Assembly (NCBI GenBank): GCA_021201735.1
Contig: JAJQEJ010000012.1
Coordinates: 1 to 36,310, forward strand
Length of the DNA: 36,310 nucleotides
Origin: Oscillospiraceae bacterium
GTDB taxonomy: Bacteria > Bacillota > Clostridia > Oscillospirales > Oscillospiraceae
Direction: 5' to 3'
Positions 8,259-17,062 of this stretch are shown piece after piece; positions within the stretch are counted from its first letter, which is position 1; the number at the start of each line of letters is the position of its first letter. The translations under genes were made by a program, and so were the position numbers. Below the pieces are notes generated by a model. That model did no database searches. It saw only the letters and a program-made list of their open reading frames with translations, and was not told where the DNA came from.

Positions 8259-9302
8259 GTGTCTCAATCCAAATCCGATTCCTACGCCGCCGCAGGCGTT
8301 GACGTCACCGCGGGCTATGAGGCGATCAAGAAAATCAAGCCCATGGTGGAATCCACCTATATCCCCGGCGTGATCGGTACCCTCGGCGGTTTTGGCGGAC
8401 TGTTCGCCCCTGATGTCTCCGGCATGAAAAAACCGATTCTCGTCTCCGGTACCGACGGCGTGGGTACCAAACTCAAGCTGGCATTTCTGATGGACAAGCA
8501 CGACACCGTGGGCATTGACTGCGTTGCGATGTGCGTCAACGATATTATCTGCTCCGGTGCCATGCCGCTCTTTTTTCTCGACTATCTGGCGGTTGGCAAA
8601 AATATTCCGGCGCGCGTCGCGGACATTGTCGCGGGCGTGACGGAGGGCTGCCGTCAGGCGGGCTGCGCCCTCATCGGCGGGGAGACCGCCGAAATGCCGG
8701 GCTTTTACGCCGAAAACGAGTATGACCTCGCAGGCTTTTCGGTGGGGCTCGTGGACGAGGCGAACATGCTCGACGGCGCTTCCCTCCGCGCGGGGGACTG
8801 CCTGATCGGCCTTGCCTCCAACGGGATACACTCCAACGGCTTTTCCCTTGTGCGCAAGGTGCTCGGCATCCACAGCCACGCGTCCCTCATGCGCTATGAG
8901 GAGGCCCTCGGCACTACCCTTGGGGAGGAGCTGCTCAAGCCGACCCGCATCTATGTCCGCGCCGTGCGCGCGCTGCTGGCGGGCGGTATCCCGGTCAGGG
9001 CGATCAGCCACATCACCGGCGGCGGCCTCTACGAAAACGTCCCCCGCATGATGAAGGAGGGACTGACCGCCAGCATCCGGACAGATTCCTTCCCCGTCCC
9101 CCCCATTTTTGACCTGATATCCCGCACCGGCAACATCCCGGCGCGGGACATGTACAACACCTTCAACATGGGCATCGGCCTTGTCATCGCCCTGCCGGAG
9201 GCGCAGGCCGACAAGGCATTGGCACTGTTGCAGGACGAAGGGGAGACCCCCTATATCATCGGCTCCGTCACCCAGGACAGAGAGGGTGTCGTGCTCTCAT
9301 GA
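8259..9302 (+). CDS. purM: Phosphoribosylformylglycinamidine cyclo-ligase (AIR synthetase)
   Basis: A 347-residue enzyme closing the imidazole ring to give AIR. Diagnostic segments include [10 protein letters not shown], the ATP-binding [15 protein letters not shown], the GGETAEMPG loop and the C-terminal [14 protein letters not shown]. The length is standard. It starts with GTG at 8259 with GAGGAGG about 8 nt upstream, 19 nt after purF. The stop codon overlaps the purN start (ATGA). Its substrate FGAM comes from PurL/PurQ/PurS, none of which is encoded here. Confidence 0.97.
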   Translation: MSQSKSDSYAAAGVDVTAGYEAIKKIKPMVESTYIPGVIGTLGGFGGLFAPDVSGMKKPILVSGTDGVGTKLKLAFLMDKHDTVGIDCVAMCVNDIICSGAMPLFFLDYLAVGKNIPARVADIVAGVTEGCRQAGCALIGGETAEMPGFYAENEYDLAGFSVGLVDEANMLDGASLRAGDCLIGLASNGIHSNGFSLVRKVLGIHSHASLMRYEEALGTTLGEELLKPTRIYVRAVRALLAGGIPVRAISHITGGGLYENVPRMMKEGLTASIRTDSFPVPPIFDLISRTGNIPARDMYNTFNMGIGLVIALPEAQADKALALLQDEGETPYIIGSVTQDREGVVLS

Positions 9303-9931
9303 AGCGGATCGCCGTATTAGTCTCCGGCGGCGGAACCAATTTGCAGGCGCTCATTGACGCGCAGCAGAGCGGTACCCTCCAGGGCGGCGCGATTGCGCTG
9401 GTCATCGCCTCGAAAGAGGGGGTATATGCGCTGGAGCGGGCGCAGCGCGCGGGCATTCCATCCGCCGTGATCGCCCGCAGCGCCCACCCCGATAGCCGCA
9501 GTATGACGCAGGCACTGGTCTCCCGCCTGCGTGAAGCGCAGATTGACCTTGTGGTGCTGGCGGGCTTTTTGCACATCCTGACGGAAGAGATCATCGCCGC
9601 CTTTCCCAATGCCATCCTCAACGTCCACCCCTCCCTCATCCCGTCGTTTTGCGGGGCGGGTTATTATGGCCTCAACGTCCACCGGTGCGCGCTCGATTAC
9701 GGCGTGAAGGTCACGGGCGCAACCGTTCACTTTGTGAGCGCGGAGCCGGACGGCGGGCCCATCATCCTCCAGCGCGCGGTGGATATCCTGCCGGGGGACA
9801 CCGCCGAAATCCTCCAAAATCGCGTCATGGAGCAGGCGGAGTGGCGCATCCTGCCGGAGGCCGTCAGCCTGTTCTGTCAGGGGCGTCTCTCCGTCTCCGG
9901 GCGCGTGGTATCCATCGCGCCAAAATTATAA
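9299..9931 (+). CDS. purN: Phosphoribosylglycinamide formyltransferase, folate-dependent
   Basis: A 210-residue GAR transformylase using 10-formyl-tetrahydrofolate. The N-terminal [14 protein letters not shown] loop binds GAR phosphate. Catalytic residues are visible as Asn108 and His110 in [10 protein letters not shown] and Asp151 in [10 protein letters not shown], equivalent to Asn106/His108/Asp144 of the E. coli enzyme. The segment between them has a small insertion ([10 protein letters not shown]). It overlaps purM by 4 nt, so translation is probably coupled. Length is normal. Confidence 0.96.
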   Translation: MKRIAVLVSGGGTNLQALIDAQQSGTLQGGAIALVIASKEGVYALERAQRAGIPSAVIARSAHPDSRSMTQALVSRLREAQIDLVVLAGFLHILTEEIIAAFPNAILNVHPSLIPSFCGAGYYGLNVHRCALDYGVKVTGATVHFVSAEPDGGPIILQRAVDILPGDTAEILQNRVMEQAEWRILPEAVSLFCQGRLSVSGRVVSIAPKL

Positions 9932-9949
9932 ATGTTCAGGGAGGCTCAC

Positions 9950-10666
9950 ATGCATACACAGGATATCAGCAGCCTTTTATCGGAAAACACCTATCCGGGC
10001 CGCGGCATTTTACTCGGCCGCTCGGCGGACGGCCACTGCGCTGTGGCCGCTTATTTTATCATGGGCCGCAGTGAAAACAGCCGCAACCGCGTTTTTATAG
10101 AGACGGAGGACGGCATCCGTACGCAGGCGTTTGACCCGACGAAGATGACCGACCCCTCCCTCATCATTTACGCCCCGGTGCGCAGCGCGCGCGGCCACAC
10201 CATCGTCACAAACGGCGACCAGACCGACACCATCTACGACGGCCTGACGGCGGGGCAGTCCATGGCACAGGCCCTCGAAACGCGCACCTTTGAGCCGGAC
10301 GCGCCGAACTACACACCCCGCATCTCCGGCGTCATTACCCCCACGGGGGATTACGCGCTCTCGATCCTCAAAAGCGCGGACGGCGACCCTGCGTCCTGCC
10401 GCCGCTATACCTATTCCTACGAAAACCCCATCGCGGGGCAGGGGCATTTTATCCACACCTATCTGCGCGACGGCAATCCGCTCCCCTCGTTTGAAGGGGA
10501 ACCAAGGCAGGTCGCGCTCACGGCACCCGATCCCACCGCGCTCGCTGCTGCGCTCTGGGACAGCCTCAACGCGGAGAACAGGGTATCCCTCTTTGTGCGC
10601 TATATCCCGCTGGACGGCGGGGCATGTAAGAGCGTGATCATCAACAAAAACAACGGAAAGGCGTGA
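9950..10666 (+). CDS. purO: PurO-type IMP cyclohydrolase
   Basis: A 238-residue protein of the IMP cyclohydrolase family first known from archaeal PurO, which closes FAICAR to IMP. Recognisable features are NTYPGRGILLGRS near the start, the SRNRVF segment, the NGDQTDTIY block and SYENPIAGQGHFIHTY. It stands in for the missing cyclohydrolase half of PurH and lies directly before the stand-alone AICAR formyltransferase. Start chosen at 9950 because AGGGAGG lies 5 nt upstream; an ATG at 9932 lies before that site. Such split PurH arrangements are known in Clostridia. The symbol is by family resemblance. Confidence 0.85.
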   Translation: MHTQDISSLLSENTYPGRGILLGRSADGHCAVAAYFIMGRSENSRNRVFIETEDGIRTQAFDPTKMTDPSLIIYAPVRSARGHTIVTNGDQTDTIYDGLTAGQSMAQALETRTFEPDAPNYTPRISGVITPTGDYALSILKSADGDPASCRRYTYSYENPIAGQGHFIHTYLRDGNPLPSFEGEPRQVALTAPDPTALAAALWDSLNAENRVSLFVRYIPLDGGACKSVIINKNNGKA

Positions 10667-10670
10667 TTGC

Positions 10671-11843
10671 ATGACGGAGCTGGAGCTCAAATACGGCTGC
10701 AACCCGAACCAGAAGCCCGCGCGCATTTTTATGGAGGACGGCGCGCTTCCTATCCGGGTATTGAACGGCAAGCCGGGCTATATCAACTTTTTGGACGCCT
10801 TCAACGCCTGGCAGCTCGTCAAAGAGCTGAAGGCTGCGACGGAACTGCCCGCGGCCGCGTCGTTCAAGCACGTCTCCCCCGCCGGTGCGGCGCTGGGGAC
10901 GCCCCTTTCCGATGTGGAAAAGCAGATTTACTTTGCCGAGGGGATGGACCTCTCCCCCATCGCGTGCGCCTATGTCCGCGCGCGCGGGGCGGATCGCCTG
11001 TGCTCCTACGGCGACTGGGCGGCACTCTCGGATGTGTGCGATGAGCAGACTGCCGCCTTTCTGGCGCTCGAGGTTTCGGACGGCGTAATCGCCCCCGGCT
11101 ATACCGGCGCGGCACTGGAGATACTCAAAACCAAGCGCAAGGGCGGCTATAACGTCGTGGAGATTGATCCCGGCTACATCCCAAAACCGCTGGAGCGCAA
11201 GGATGTCTACGGCATCACCTTTGAGCAGGGGCGCAACGATTTCAAGATTGATGACACCCTGTTAAACCACGTCGTGACCGCAAATGCGGCGCTCCCGGAA
11301 GACGCGCGGCGGGATATGATAGTAGCCCTCATCACCCTGAAATACACCCAGTCCAACTCTGTCTGTTATGTCAAGGACGGGCAGACCATCGGTGTCGGCG
11401 CGGGACAGCAGTCGCGCATCCACTGCACCCGCCTCGCGGGCGACAAGGCGGACAACTGGCTCTTGCGCCAGCATCCGAAGGTGTTGGCGCTCCCGTTCCG
11501 CTCCGATATCCGCCGCCCTGACCGCGACAACGCGATTGATATTTATACCTCCGACGAGTGCGAAGACGTTCTCACAGACGGCGCGTGGCAGCAGACCTTC
11601 ACTACCCGTCCGGAGGCTCTGACCGCGCAGGAACGCAAGGATTGGATCGCCCGCCAGCGCGGCGTCACCGTCGGCTCGGACGCCTTCTTCCCCTTTGGCG
11701 ATAACGTCGAGCGCGCCCGCAAGAGCGGGGCCTCCTATATCGTCCAGCCGGGCGGGTCGATTCGGGACGACCACGTCATCGCCACCTGCGACAAATACGG
11801 CATTGTCATGGCGTTTACCGGTATGCGCCTCTTCCACCACTGA
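10671..11843 (+). CDS. purH: AICAR formyltransferase (PurH transformylase domain as a separate protein)
   Basis: A 390-residue protein covering only the formyltransferase half of bifunctional PurH. It begins at [14 protein letters not shown] and carries the catalytic Lys66-His67 pair in SFKHVSPAG; the conserved SDAFFPF and [10 protein letters not shown] blocks close the domain. The N-terminal IMP cyclohydrolase domain of ordinary PurH is absent and is supplied by the PurO-like protein encoded 4 nt upstream. GGAAAGG lies about 9 nt before the ATG. Reaction: AICAR plus 10-formyl-THF to FAICAR. Confidence 0.93.
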   Translation: MTELELKYGCNPNQKPARIFMEDGALPIRVLNGKPGYINFLDAFNAWQLVKELKAATELPAAASFKHVSPAGAALGTPLSDVEKQIYFAEGMDLSPIACAYVRARGADRLCSYGDWAALSDVCDEQTAAFLALEVSDGVIAPGYTGAALEILKTKRKGGYNVVEIDPGYIPKPLERKDVYGITFEQGRNDFKIDDTLLNHVVTANAALPEDARRDMIVALITLKYTQSNSVCYVKDGQTIGVGAGQQSRIHCTRLAGDKADNWLLRQHPKVLALPFRSDIRRPDRDNAIDIYTSDECEDVLTDGAWQQTFTTRPEALTAQERKDWIARQRGVTVGSDAFFPFGDNVERARKSGASYIVQPGGSIRDDHVIATCDKYGIVMAFTGMRLFHH

Positions 11844-11845
11844 GC

Positions 11846-12532
11846 ATGAACGCAACGAAGCTAAAGTACCTCGCCCTCCTCTGTATGACCATCGACCATA
11901 TCGGGACGGTATTCACCCCTATGGCCGCCGTTGCGGTGCCGGGCAGTGTGCTCTATTATCTATTGAATTATATCGGGCGGCTTGCCTTTCCCATTTTTGC
12001 TTTTCTTGTCGCGGAGAGCTGCCGCAAGACGGAGCACTACCCCCGGTACCTCATTCGGCTGGGGGTTTTCGGCGGGGCAAGCCACGTGCTGACCATGTTC
12101 CTCTCCAACGGGAGCTGGGGCAGTACTATTTTGACCTTTTTTTTCGCCGTGCTGGGCATCTATTTGGGCCAGCTTATGCTCGCGCGCAAATTGCCCCTGC
12201 CGACGGCGCTGCTCCCCGCGCTTCTGCTCGCCGTCGTCGCGCAGCTTTTGCACACCGACTACGGCCTGATCGGTGTGCTGACGGTTGTGGTGCTTTATTA
12301 CTGCGGCGAGAGCAAAAAGCGGCAGCTTATCGCGCTCGCCATCTGTCTCTGCGCAACCTACCTCCCCCTGTATCCATTGCCGTTTAACCTGCTGTTCACC
12401 GCCTGCGCCTGCGCCGCACTGATCCCGCTCTATTTCTATAATGGGAAACGCGGACGGGGACGGATGAGCTTGTTCTACTGGTACTACCCGCTGCATATTC
12501 TGGCGCTCTACATTCTGCGGGCGATTCTATAA
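11846..12532 (+). CDS. TraX family multi-spanning membrane protein
   Basis: A 228-residue hydrophobic protein with about seven membrane segments, starting [19 protein letters not shown] and ending [16 protein letters not shown], the pattern of the TraX family (PF05857). TraX of F plasmid acetylates pilin, but chromosomal Firmicute members are not tied to conjugation and their role is unknown; an acyltransferase activity would be an inference. It begins 2 nt after the AICAR formyltransferase stop with no clear ribosome binding site, so it is probably translated by coupling. Its stop codon lies at the edge of the IS110 element, and before insertion it would have been followed 16 nt later by purD. 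Confidence 0.85.
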   Translation: MNATKLKYLALLCMTIDHIGTVFTPMAAVAVPGSVLYYLLNYIGRLAFPIFAFLVAESCRKTEHYPRYLIRLGVFGGASHVLTMFLSNGSWGSTILTFFFAVLGIYLGQLMLARKLPLPTALLPALLLAVVAQLLHTDYGLIGVLTVVVLYYCGESKKRQLIALAICLCATYLPLYPLPFNLLFTACACAALIPLYFYNGKRGRGRMSLFYWYYPLHILALYILRAIL

Positions 12533-12555
12533 AAAGACTAACTATTAAAAGTCAA
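12526..12555 (-). promoter_or_regulatory. Outward promoter at the IS110 right end; becomes the bridge-RNA promoter in the circular form
   Basis: On the minus strand TTGACT (12550-12555, inside the element) and TATAGA (12526-12531, in the shared TCTATAA flank) are 18 bp apart. In the integrated form it would read leftward, antisense to traX. In an excised circle the same boxes would sit next to the other end and read into the structured leader and the transposase. Known for IS110 elements in general; here seen only as motifs. Confidence 0.5.
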
Positions 12556-12652
12556 TCCCCCAAATAGGGAGGAAAGTCAAAAAAGATGGTTCAAAAAAGG
12601 GTATAGTAAAGCAGGCGTCCGTCAGGACACCAAACAGGCTATCGTGAAAAGA

Positions 12653-13828
12653 CTACGCCGCCAGGCGGTACGGTTGACCTGATTTCTCCAGGGCGAAGAT
12701 AAGCCTCACCAGCTTCTTGGCGGCATGAGAGATGGCGACATTGTAATGCTTGCCTTCCGCCCGTTTCTTAGCCAGATAAGCAGCAAAGGTAGGCTCCCAG
12801 TGGCAGACGTATTTTGCGGCGTTATAGAGGGCAAAGCGCAGGTATCTGGAACCCCGCTTCTCCATGTGAGCGTAGCCGGAGGTGAGTTGCCCGGATTGGT
12901 AGGTGGACGGCGACAAGCCCGCATAAGCCAGAACCTTGTCTGGGGAATCGAATCGTGAAAAGTCTCCAACCTCTGCCAGAATCATAGCTCCCATGCGGGT
13001 TCCAATGCCCGGAATTGTGGTAATAGGAGCGTGTAGCTGATCCATCATGCTTTCAATAGCAGACTCAATATCAGCAATTTCAGCATCCAGCGCACGGATT
13101 CGTCGAATGGTATGACGAAGCTCCAGAGATTTGGCCGACATAACGGAACCGATAGAGGTTCTGGCAGCATCCCGGATTGATATGGCAGTGTCTCTGCCGT
13201 AATGACCCTTTGAAGCGTTGTGGAGCAGCGTCTTTAAGTGGGTCAGATGTGCCCCAGCGATTTGTTTCGCCCCGGGGAACTCGTCCAGCAGCGCATAAAC
13301 CGAGGACATATGGAGGGTTGGCACCAGCTCTTCTAGCTCCGGGAATAGAATGCAGACCAAACGGGAAACCGACTGTTTGAGCGTGGCACGCTCCCTCACC
13401 TTGTCGAAGCGGTATCTTGTCAGTGACTTTAGCTCCTCATTGTGATATGCTGTGTCTGTGTAGGGCTTGAGGTCCACATCTGACATGAGCATAGCTGCAA
13501 TCGTTTTAGCATCGACACGGTCGGTCTTCGTCTTTCTGAGGCTGAGGCTTTTCCGGTAAAGGTTGGTGTGTAAGGGGTTCAGGACATAGGTGGGAAGACC
13601 GGTGTCAAGAAGAAACCTGAGAATGTTGTAGCTGTAGTGTCCGGTTGCCTCAAGTCCTACTTTTATGCTGTCTTGGGCAGTCATGGAAGCACGGATTTTC
13701 CCCAGTAAGCAATGAAACCCTTCCATGCTGTTGGGGATGGTGAACACATCTGAAAGAACTTCCCCCTCTGAGCTGATGATAAAGCAATCGTGCTTGTCCT
13801 TGGCCACGTCGATTCCAATACAAATCAT
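12653..13828 (-). CDS. IS110 family transposase (DEDD N-terminal domain plus Transposase_20)
   Basis: A 391-residue recombinase. The N-terminal RuvC-like domain shows the acidic set: Asp in IGIDVAKDKHD, Glu in GLEATGHY, and two Asp in KTDRVDAKTIA. A helical middle follows, then the C-terminal domain with TIPGIGTRMGAMILAEVGD and the serine-containing LAYAGLSPSTYQSG block, where IS110 enzymes carry the catalytic serine. Both catalytic centres look intact, so the element may be active. ATG at 13828 has GGAGG 7 nt upstream; an earlier in-frame start at 13867 does not. IS110 enzymes act with a bridge RNA encoded in the element's non-coding end. Transcribed against the purine operon. Confidence 0.95.
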   Translation of the reverse strand: MICIGIDVAKDKHDCFIISSEGEVLSDVFTIPNSMEGFHCLLGKIRASMTAQDSIKVGLEATGHYSYNILRFLLDTGLPTYVLNPLHTNLYRKSLSLRKTKTDRVDAKTIAAMLMSDVDLKPYTDTAYHNEELKSLTRYRFDKVRERATLKQSVSRLVCILFPELEELVPTLHMSSVYALLDEFPGAKQIAGAHLTHLKTLLHNASKGHYGRDTAISIRDAARTSIGSVMSAKSLELRHTIRRIRALDAEIADIESAIESMMDQLHAPITTIPGIGTRMGAMILAEVGDFSRFDSPDKVLAYAGLSPSTYQSGQLTSGYAHMEKRGSRYLRFALYNAAKYVCHWEPTFAAYLAKKRAEGKHYNVAISHAAKKLVRLIFALEKSGQPYRLAA

Positions 13829-13889
13829 AACCAATCCTCCAGCGGTATATTTTGATGCTGTACCCACAGGGCACTTTGCTCTTGTAACC

Positions 13890-14050
13890 TTGTTCTAAAT
13901 AAACCGTCTGGCGGTATCTAACTGATTAACAATACTGCAAAGGGCTGTGGTTGGAGCCTTTTTAAAACCATCTCGTGGTAGGGGCAGTGCACCAATCCAC
14001 AGCATCCCTTCCAGTGTAGCACATTGCCCTTGGAGAGGGGCCTTATAAAC
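13890..14050 (-). ncRNA. Candidate IS110 bridge RNA in the transposase 5' leader
   Basis: The 5' non-coding end holds ordered hairpins on the minus strand. The first (13982-14029) pairs GGGCA-A-TGTGCT with GGTGCA-C-TGCCC, enclosing a large loop of about 24 nt suited to a guide loop. The second (13939-13961) pairs AAAGGCT with AGCCCTTT with one bulge. A third short hairpin (ACCG/CGGT) follows towards the transposase. Position and size match bridge RNAs of IS110-group elements. The 5' end is predicted from the circle-junction promoter. I could not identify the target and donor guides with confidence. Confidence 0.45.
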
Positions 14051-14079
14051 TACTACTCTATAATACAAGGGGCCTTATT

Positions 14080-15333
14080 ATGCATGTTTTAGTCGTCGGC
14101 GGCGGTGGCCGCGAGCACGCCATCGTCTGGGCGCTTTCCAAAAGCCCCAAGGTGGATAAAATTTTCTGCGCACCCGGCAACGGCGGGATTTCCGCCCTTG
14201 CGGAATGCATCCCCCTCAAAGCGACCGATCTGGAGGGCATCACGGCCTGGTGCGACAGCCACCCCATCGACTTTGTGGTTGTCGCGCCCGACGACCCCCT
14301 CGCGCTGGGCCTCGTGGACGCGCTGGAGGAGAAGCACATCCCCGCCTTCGGCCCGCGCAAGAATGCCGCCATCATTGAGGCGAGCAAGGTCTTTTCCAAG
14401 GGGCTGATGGAGCAGTACCACATCCCCACCGCCGCATACCGCGCGTTTACCGATATGGAGGGGGCGCTCGCCTATATCCACGAGCAGGGCGCGCCCATCG
14501 TGGTCAAGGCGGACGGGCTCGCGCTGGGCAAAGGCGTCGTCGTCGCGCAGACGGAGGACGAGGCGGTGTCCGCCGTGCGGGAGATGATGGGCGACAAGAA
14601 ATTCGGCGCATCCGGCAGCCGCGTCGTGATTGAGGAATGCATGACCGGGCCGGAGGTCACCGTGCTCGCCTTTGCCGACGGGACGCATATCGTCCCCATG
14701 CCCTCCTCGCAGGATCATAAGCAGGCATATGACGGGGGAAAAGGCCCCAACACCGGCGGCATGGGCGCTATCTGCCCCTCCCCCCGCTATACGCCCGAAC
14801 TCGCCGTGCGCTGTATGGAGGAGATTTTTCTGCCCACCATGCGGGCGCTGCAGGCGGAGGGCCGCCCCTTCTCCGGCGTACTCTATTTTGGTCTGATGCT
14901 CACCGCGAACGGCCCTAAGGTGATTGAATACAACGCCCGCTTCGGCGACCCGGAATGTCAGGCCGTGCTCTCCCTGCTGGAGACCGATCTGATGGATATC
15001 TTCCTCGCCTGCCAGAGCGGCACCCTCAATCAGCTGGATATTAAGTGGTCAAATCGGGCCGCTTGCTGTCTGGTTCTCGCGTCGGGCGGCTATCCCGGCT
15101 CCTATCAGACCGGCTACCCCATCAGCGGACTGGAGGAGGCGGGCGAGACCGCAACGGTGTTCCACGCCGGTACCAAGCAAGCGGGTGATGAAATCCTTAC
15201 CGCAGGTGGGCGTGTCCTCGGCGTCACCGCGACGGGTGACACGCTGGACACCGCCATTGACGGCGCGTATGCCGCCGCAAAACACATCCACTTTACCGAT
15301 ATGCACTTCCGGCATGATATCGGGCGCATATAA
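14080..15333 (+). CDS. purD: Phosphoribosylamine--glycine ligase (GAR synthetase)
   Basis: A 417-residue ATP-grasp enzyme making GAR from phosphoribosylamine and glycine. The N-terminal VVGGGGREHAIVWALSKS, the PIVVKADGLALGKGVVVA ATP-grasp segment, the SSQDHKQAYDGGKGPNTGGM loop and the Mg-binding YNARFGDPECQ block are all intact. Length is normal. AAGGGG lies 7 nt before the ATG at 14080. The IS110 insertion separates it from the rest of the purine operon, so its expression now depends on readthrough of the element or on a promoter in its flank. Confidence 0.97.
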   Translation: MHVLVVGGGGREHAIVWALSKSPKVDKIFCAPGNGGISALAECIPLKATDLEGITAWCDSHPIDFVVVAPDDPLALGLVDALEEKHIPAFGPRKNAAIIEASKVFSKGLMEQYHIPTAAYRAFTDMEGALAYIHEQGAPIVVKADGLALGKGVVVAQTEDEAVSAVREMMGDKKFGASGSRVVIEECMTGPEVTVLAFADGTHIVPMPSSQDHKQAYDGGKGPNTGGMGAICPSPRYTPELAVRCMEEIFLPTMRALQAEGRPFSGVLYFGLMLTANGPKVIEYNARFGDPECQAVLSLLETDLMDIFLACQSGTLNQLDIKWSNRAACCLVLASGGYPGSYQTGYPISGLEEAGETATVFHAGTKQAGDEILTAGGRVLGVTATGDTLDTAIDGAYAAAKHIHFTDMHFRHDIGRI

Positions 15334-15334
15334 T

Positions 15335-16015
15335 ATGAAAGCAGGAACACTAAAATTACATACCATCGTGCTATCACTGATTGGCTTCATTCTATTGTGG
15401 ACTGTTGTGACGGATGCCTGGGGATCCTCTGCCTATATTTTTGGAAATGACGGTATTGGCGGCAAAACGATTTATGCCGTGATCAGCCGGATTGTCTGGG
15501 TTTTGCCTGCCGTATTTTGTATTGGCTTTTACAAAAATCAATTGGCAACTACGCCAAAATCTTTTATAAAAAACAGGCCTCGCTGTAAAATGTTTTATAT
15601 CGTGCTCGGCATATCAGTGTTATATGGTATCATTTATATGCTTGCCTTACACGGCGGGTTTGGGGTTTACGCGGCAGATCCGATTTGGAGTATTTTGATC
15701 AAGCTCCTTGTTGTAGCAGTTGTGGAAGAGACCGTTTTTCGAGGCTGGGGGTATAACGCACTCGTCTCTGTGGTCTCAATGCGCAAAGCAAGGATACTCT
15801 CAACATTCCTGTTTATTGTATTACATTGGCCCGCATATTTTATCAAACTGTATTTAACAGGCTCATTTGACTGGGCAGGCATCATCGGACAAAGCGCCGC
15901 CGCCCTCATCTGGGGCATCCTCTGCTGCCATTTGTTTCAGAAGGATAAATCCATTTGGAGCGCAGTCATTCCACATTTTTTCTATGACTTCATGCTCTAT
16001 GTTTTTGTAGGATAG
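15335..16015 (+). CDS. CPBP family intramembrane metalloprotease (CAAX protease/bacteriocin-processing type)
   Basis: A 226-residue membrane protein with about six to eight hydrophobic segments. The three family motifs are visible: EETVFRGWGY (EExxxR), FIVLH (FxxxH) and HFFYD (HxxxD). In other bacteria such proteins cleave membrane-bound substrates or give immunity to bacteriocins; the substrate here is unknown. It starts one base after the purD stop without a clear ribosome binding site. The coding sequence is noticeably richer in A and T than purD and dus on either side, suggesting later acquisition. Confidence 0.85.
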   Translation: MKAGTLKLHTIVLSLIGFILLWTVVTDAWGSSAYIFGNDGIGGKTIYAVISRIVWVLPAVFCIGFYKNQLATTPKSFIKNRPRCKMFYIVLGISVLYGIIYMLALHGGFGVYAADPIWSILIKLLVVAVVEETVFRGWGYNALVSVVSMRKARILSTFLFIVLHWPAYFIKLYLTGSFDWAGIIGQSAAALIWGILCCHLFQKDKSIWSAVIPHFFYDFMLYVFVG

Positions 16016-16043
16016 CGACTGAATACCGGAAAGGAATCCTTCC

Positions 16044-17039
16044 ATGCACTTTTATTGCGCCCCGCTGGAGGGGCTGACGAGCTATCAATTCCGCACTGTG
16101 CACCACCGCTTTTTCCACGGCGTGGAGAAGTATTTTACGCCCTTTCTCTCCACCAACCAGACCCACAACTTCGGCAATCGCGAACTGCGCGAGATTGTCC
16201 CCGAAAACACCGCGGGGGTTCCCACGGTTCCGCAGCTGCTCTCCCGCGTGGCGGAGGATTTCCTCTGGGCGCTCGCCCTCTGCCGGGACATGGGCTATAC
16301 GGAGGTCAATCTCAACCTCGGCTGTCCGTCCGCCACGGTGACCGCAAAGGGGAAGGGCGCGGGGTTCCTGTCCGATTTGGATGCGCTCGCCCGTTTTTTT
16401 GATGCCGTTTTCAGCAAGGCGGATATCGCCGTCTCGGTCAAAACCAGACTGGGCATGCACGATTGCACGGAATTTGAGCCCTTGCTGGAACTATATAACC
16501 GCTATCCCATCTCGGAGCTGATCATTCACCCGCGCGTGCGGGATGATTTATACCGCGCCCCCGTCCGTCCGGACAGCTTTTCCCACGCTGTTGCGCACAG
16601 TCTGCATCCCCTCTGCTACAACGGCGACATTGCAACCCAAAGCGCCTATGCCGATTTTACCGCCCGCTTTCCCTCCGTTGACCGCGTTATGATTGGGCGT
16701 GGGCTGATCGGAACGCCCTTTCTGCTGGATGTCCTGTTGGGAAAAGCGCCGCCCACGCAGACGCGTGAAACCCTGCGCAACTTTCACGACACGCTCTATG
16801 ATGCCTATCGCAGCACGTATGGCAGCAACCGCAACACCATGTTTCGGATGAAGGAGCTGTGGTTTTATCTTATCCATCTCTTTGACGGCAGTGAGGCGCT
16901 CGGCAAAAAGCTCCGCCGCACGACAAGTGTGGAGGAATTCCGGTTTCTGACCGCGGAAATTTTCCAAACCCTCCCCCTGTACCGAGACGCCAACCCCTGC
17001 TGGCTCCCACAAGAAAGCAGCCACCCACACACGCCATAA
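16044..17039 (+). CDS. dus: tRNA-dihydrouridine synthase family protein
   Basis: A 331-residue flavoenzyme that reduces uridines in the tRNA D-loop. Recognised from the start YCAPLEGLTSYQFR, the substrate-binding NLNLGCPSATVTAKGKGAG with catalytic Cys94, VKTRLG and the FMN-phosphate region VMIGRGLIGTPFLL. The family usually has 310-340 residues. GGAAAGGA lies about 8 nt before the ATG. The stop codon lies inside the loop of the following terminator. Which uridine is modified cannot be read from the sequence. Confidence 0.93.
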   Translation: MHFYCAPLEGLTSYQFRTVHHRFFHGVEKYFTPFLSTNQTHNFGNRELREIVPENTAGVPTVPQLLSRVAEDFLWALALCRDMGYTEVNLNLGCPSATVTAKGKGAGFLSDLDALARFFDAVFSKADIAVSVKTRLGMHDCTEFEPLLELYNRYPISELIIHPRVRDDLYRAPVRPDSFSHAVAHSLHPLCYNGDIATQSAYADFTARFPSVDRVMIGRGLIGTPFLLDVLLGKAPPTQTRETLRNFHDTLYDAYRSTYGSNRNTMFRMKELWFYLIHLFDGSEALGKKLRRTTSVEEFRFLTAEIFQTLPLYRDANPCWLPQESSHPHTP

Positions 17040-17059
17040 GCGCCGTGTGGGTGGCTTTT
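17020..17059 (+). terminator. Terminator between convergent dus and glycosyltransferase genes
   Basis: An 11-bp stem (GCCACCCACAC / GTGTGGGTGGC) with a 14-nt loop that contains the dus stop codon, followed by TTTTCTTCT. The T-rich tail is on the plus strand; on the minus strand the tail is poorer (TGCTTTCTT) but may still work. Confidence 0.75.
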
Positions 17060-17062
17060 CTT

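Larger units (their letters stand above)
12533..14063 (-). mobile_element. IS110-family insertion sequence between traX and purD
   Basis: One IS110-type transposase with a short 3' non-coding end (about 120 bp) and a longer 5' non-coding end (about 230 bp). Both ends meet the sequence TCTATAA (12526-12532 and 14057-14063), giving a repeat unit of 1531 bp. Removing one unit joins the traX stop directly to the purD ribosome binding site in a normal operon layout, which supports these limits. No terminal inverted repeats are seen, consistent with IS110 rather than IS1111 types. Exact end bases within the 7-bp repeat cannot be fixed. Confidence 0.78.

Noticed and set aside
6560-9011. Antisense frames of about 300 codons across purC/purF/purM
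   Set aside because: They overlap well-supported purine genes in conserved regions, and the products look like codon-bias artefacts.
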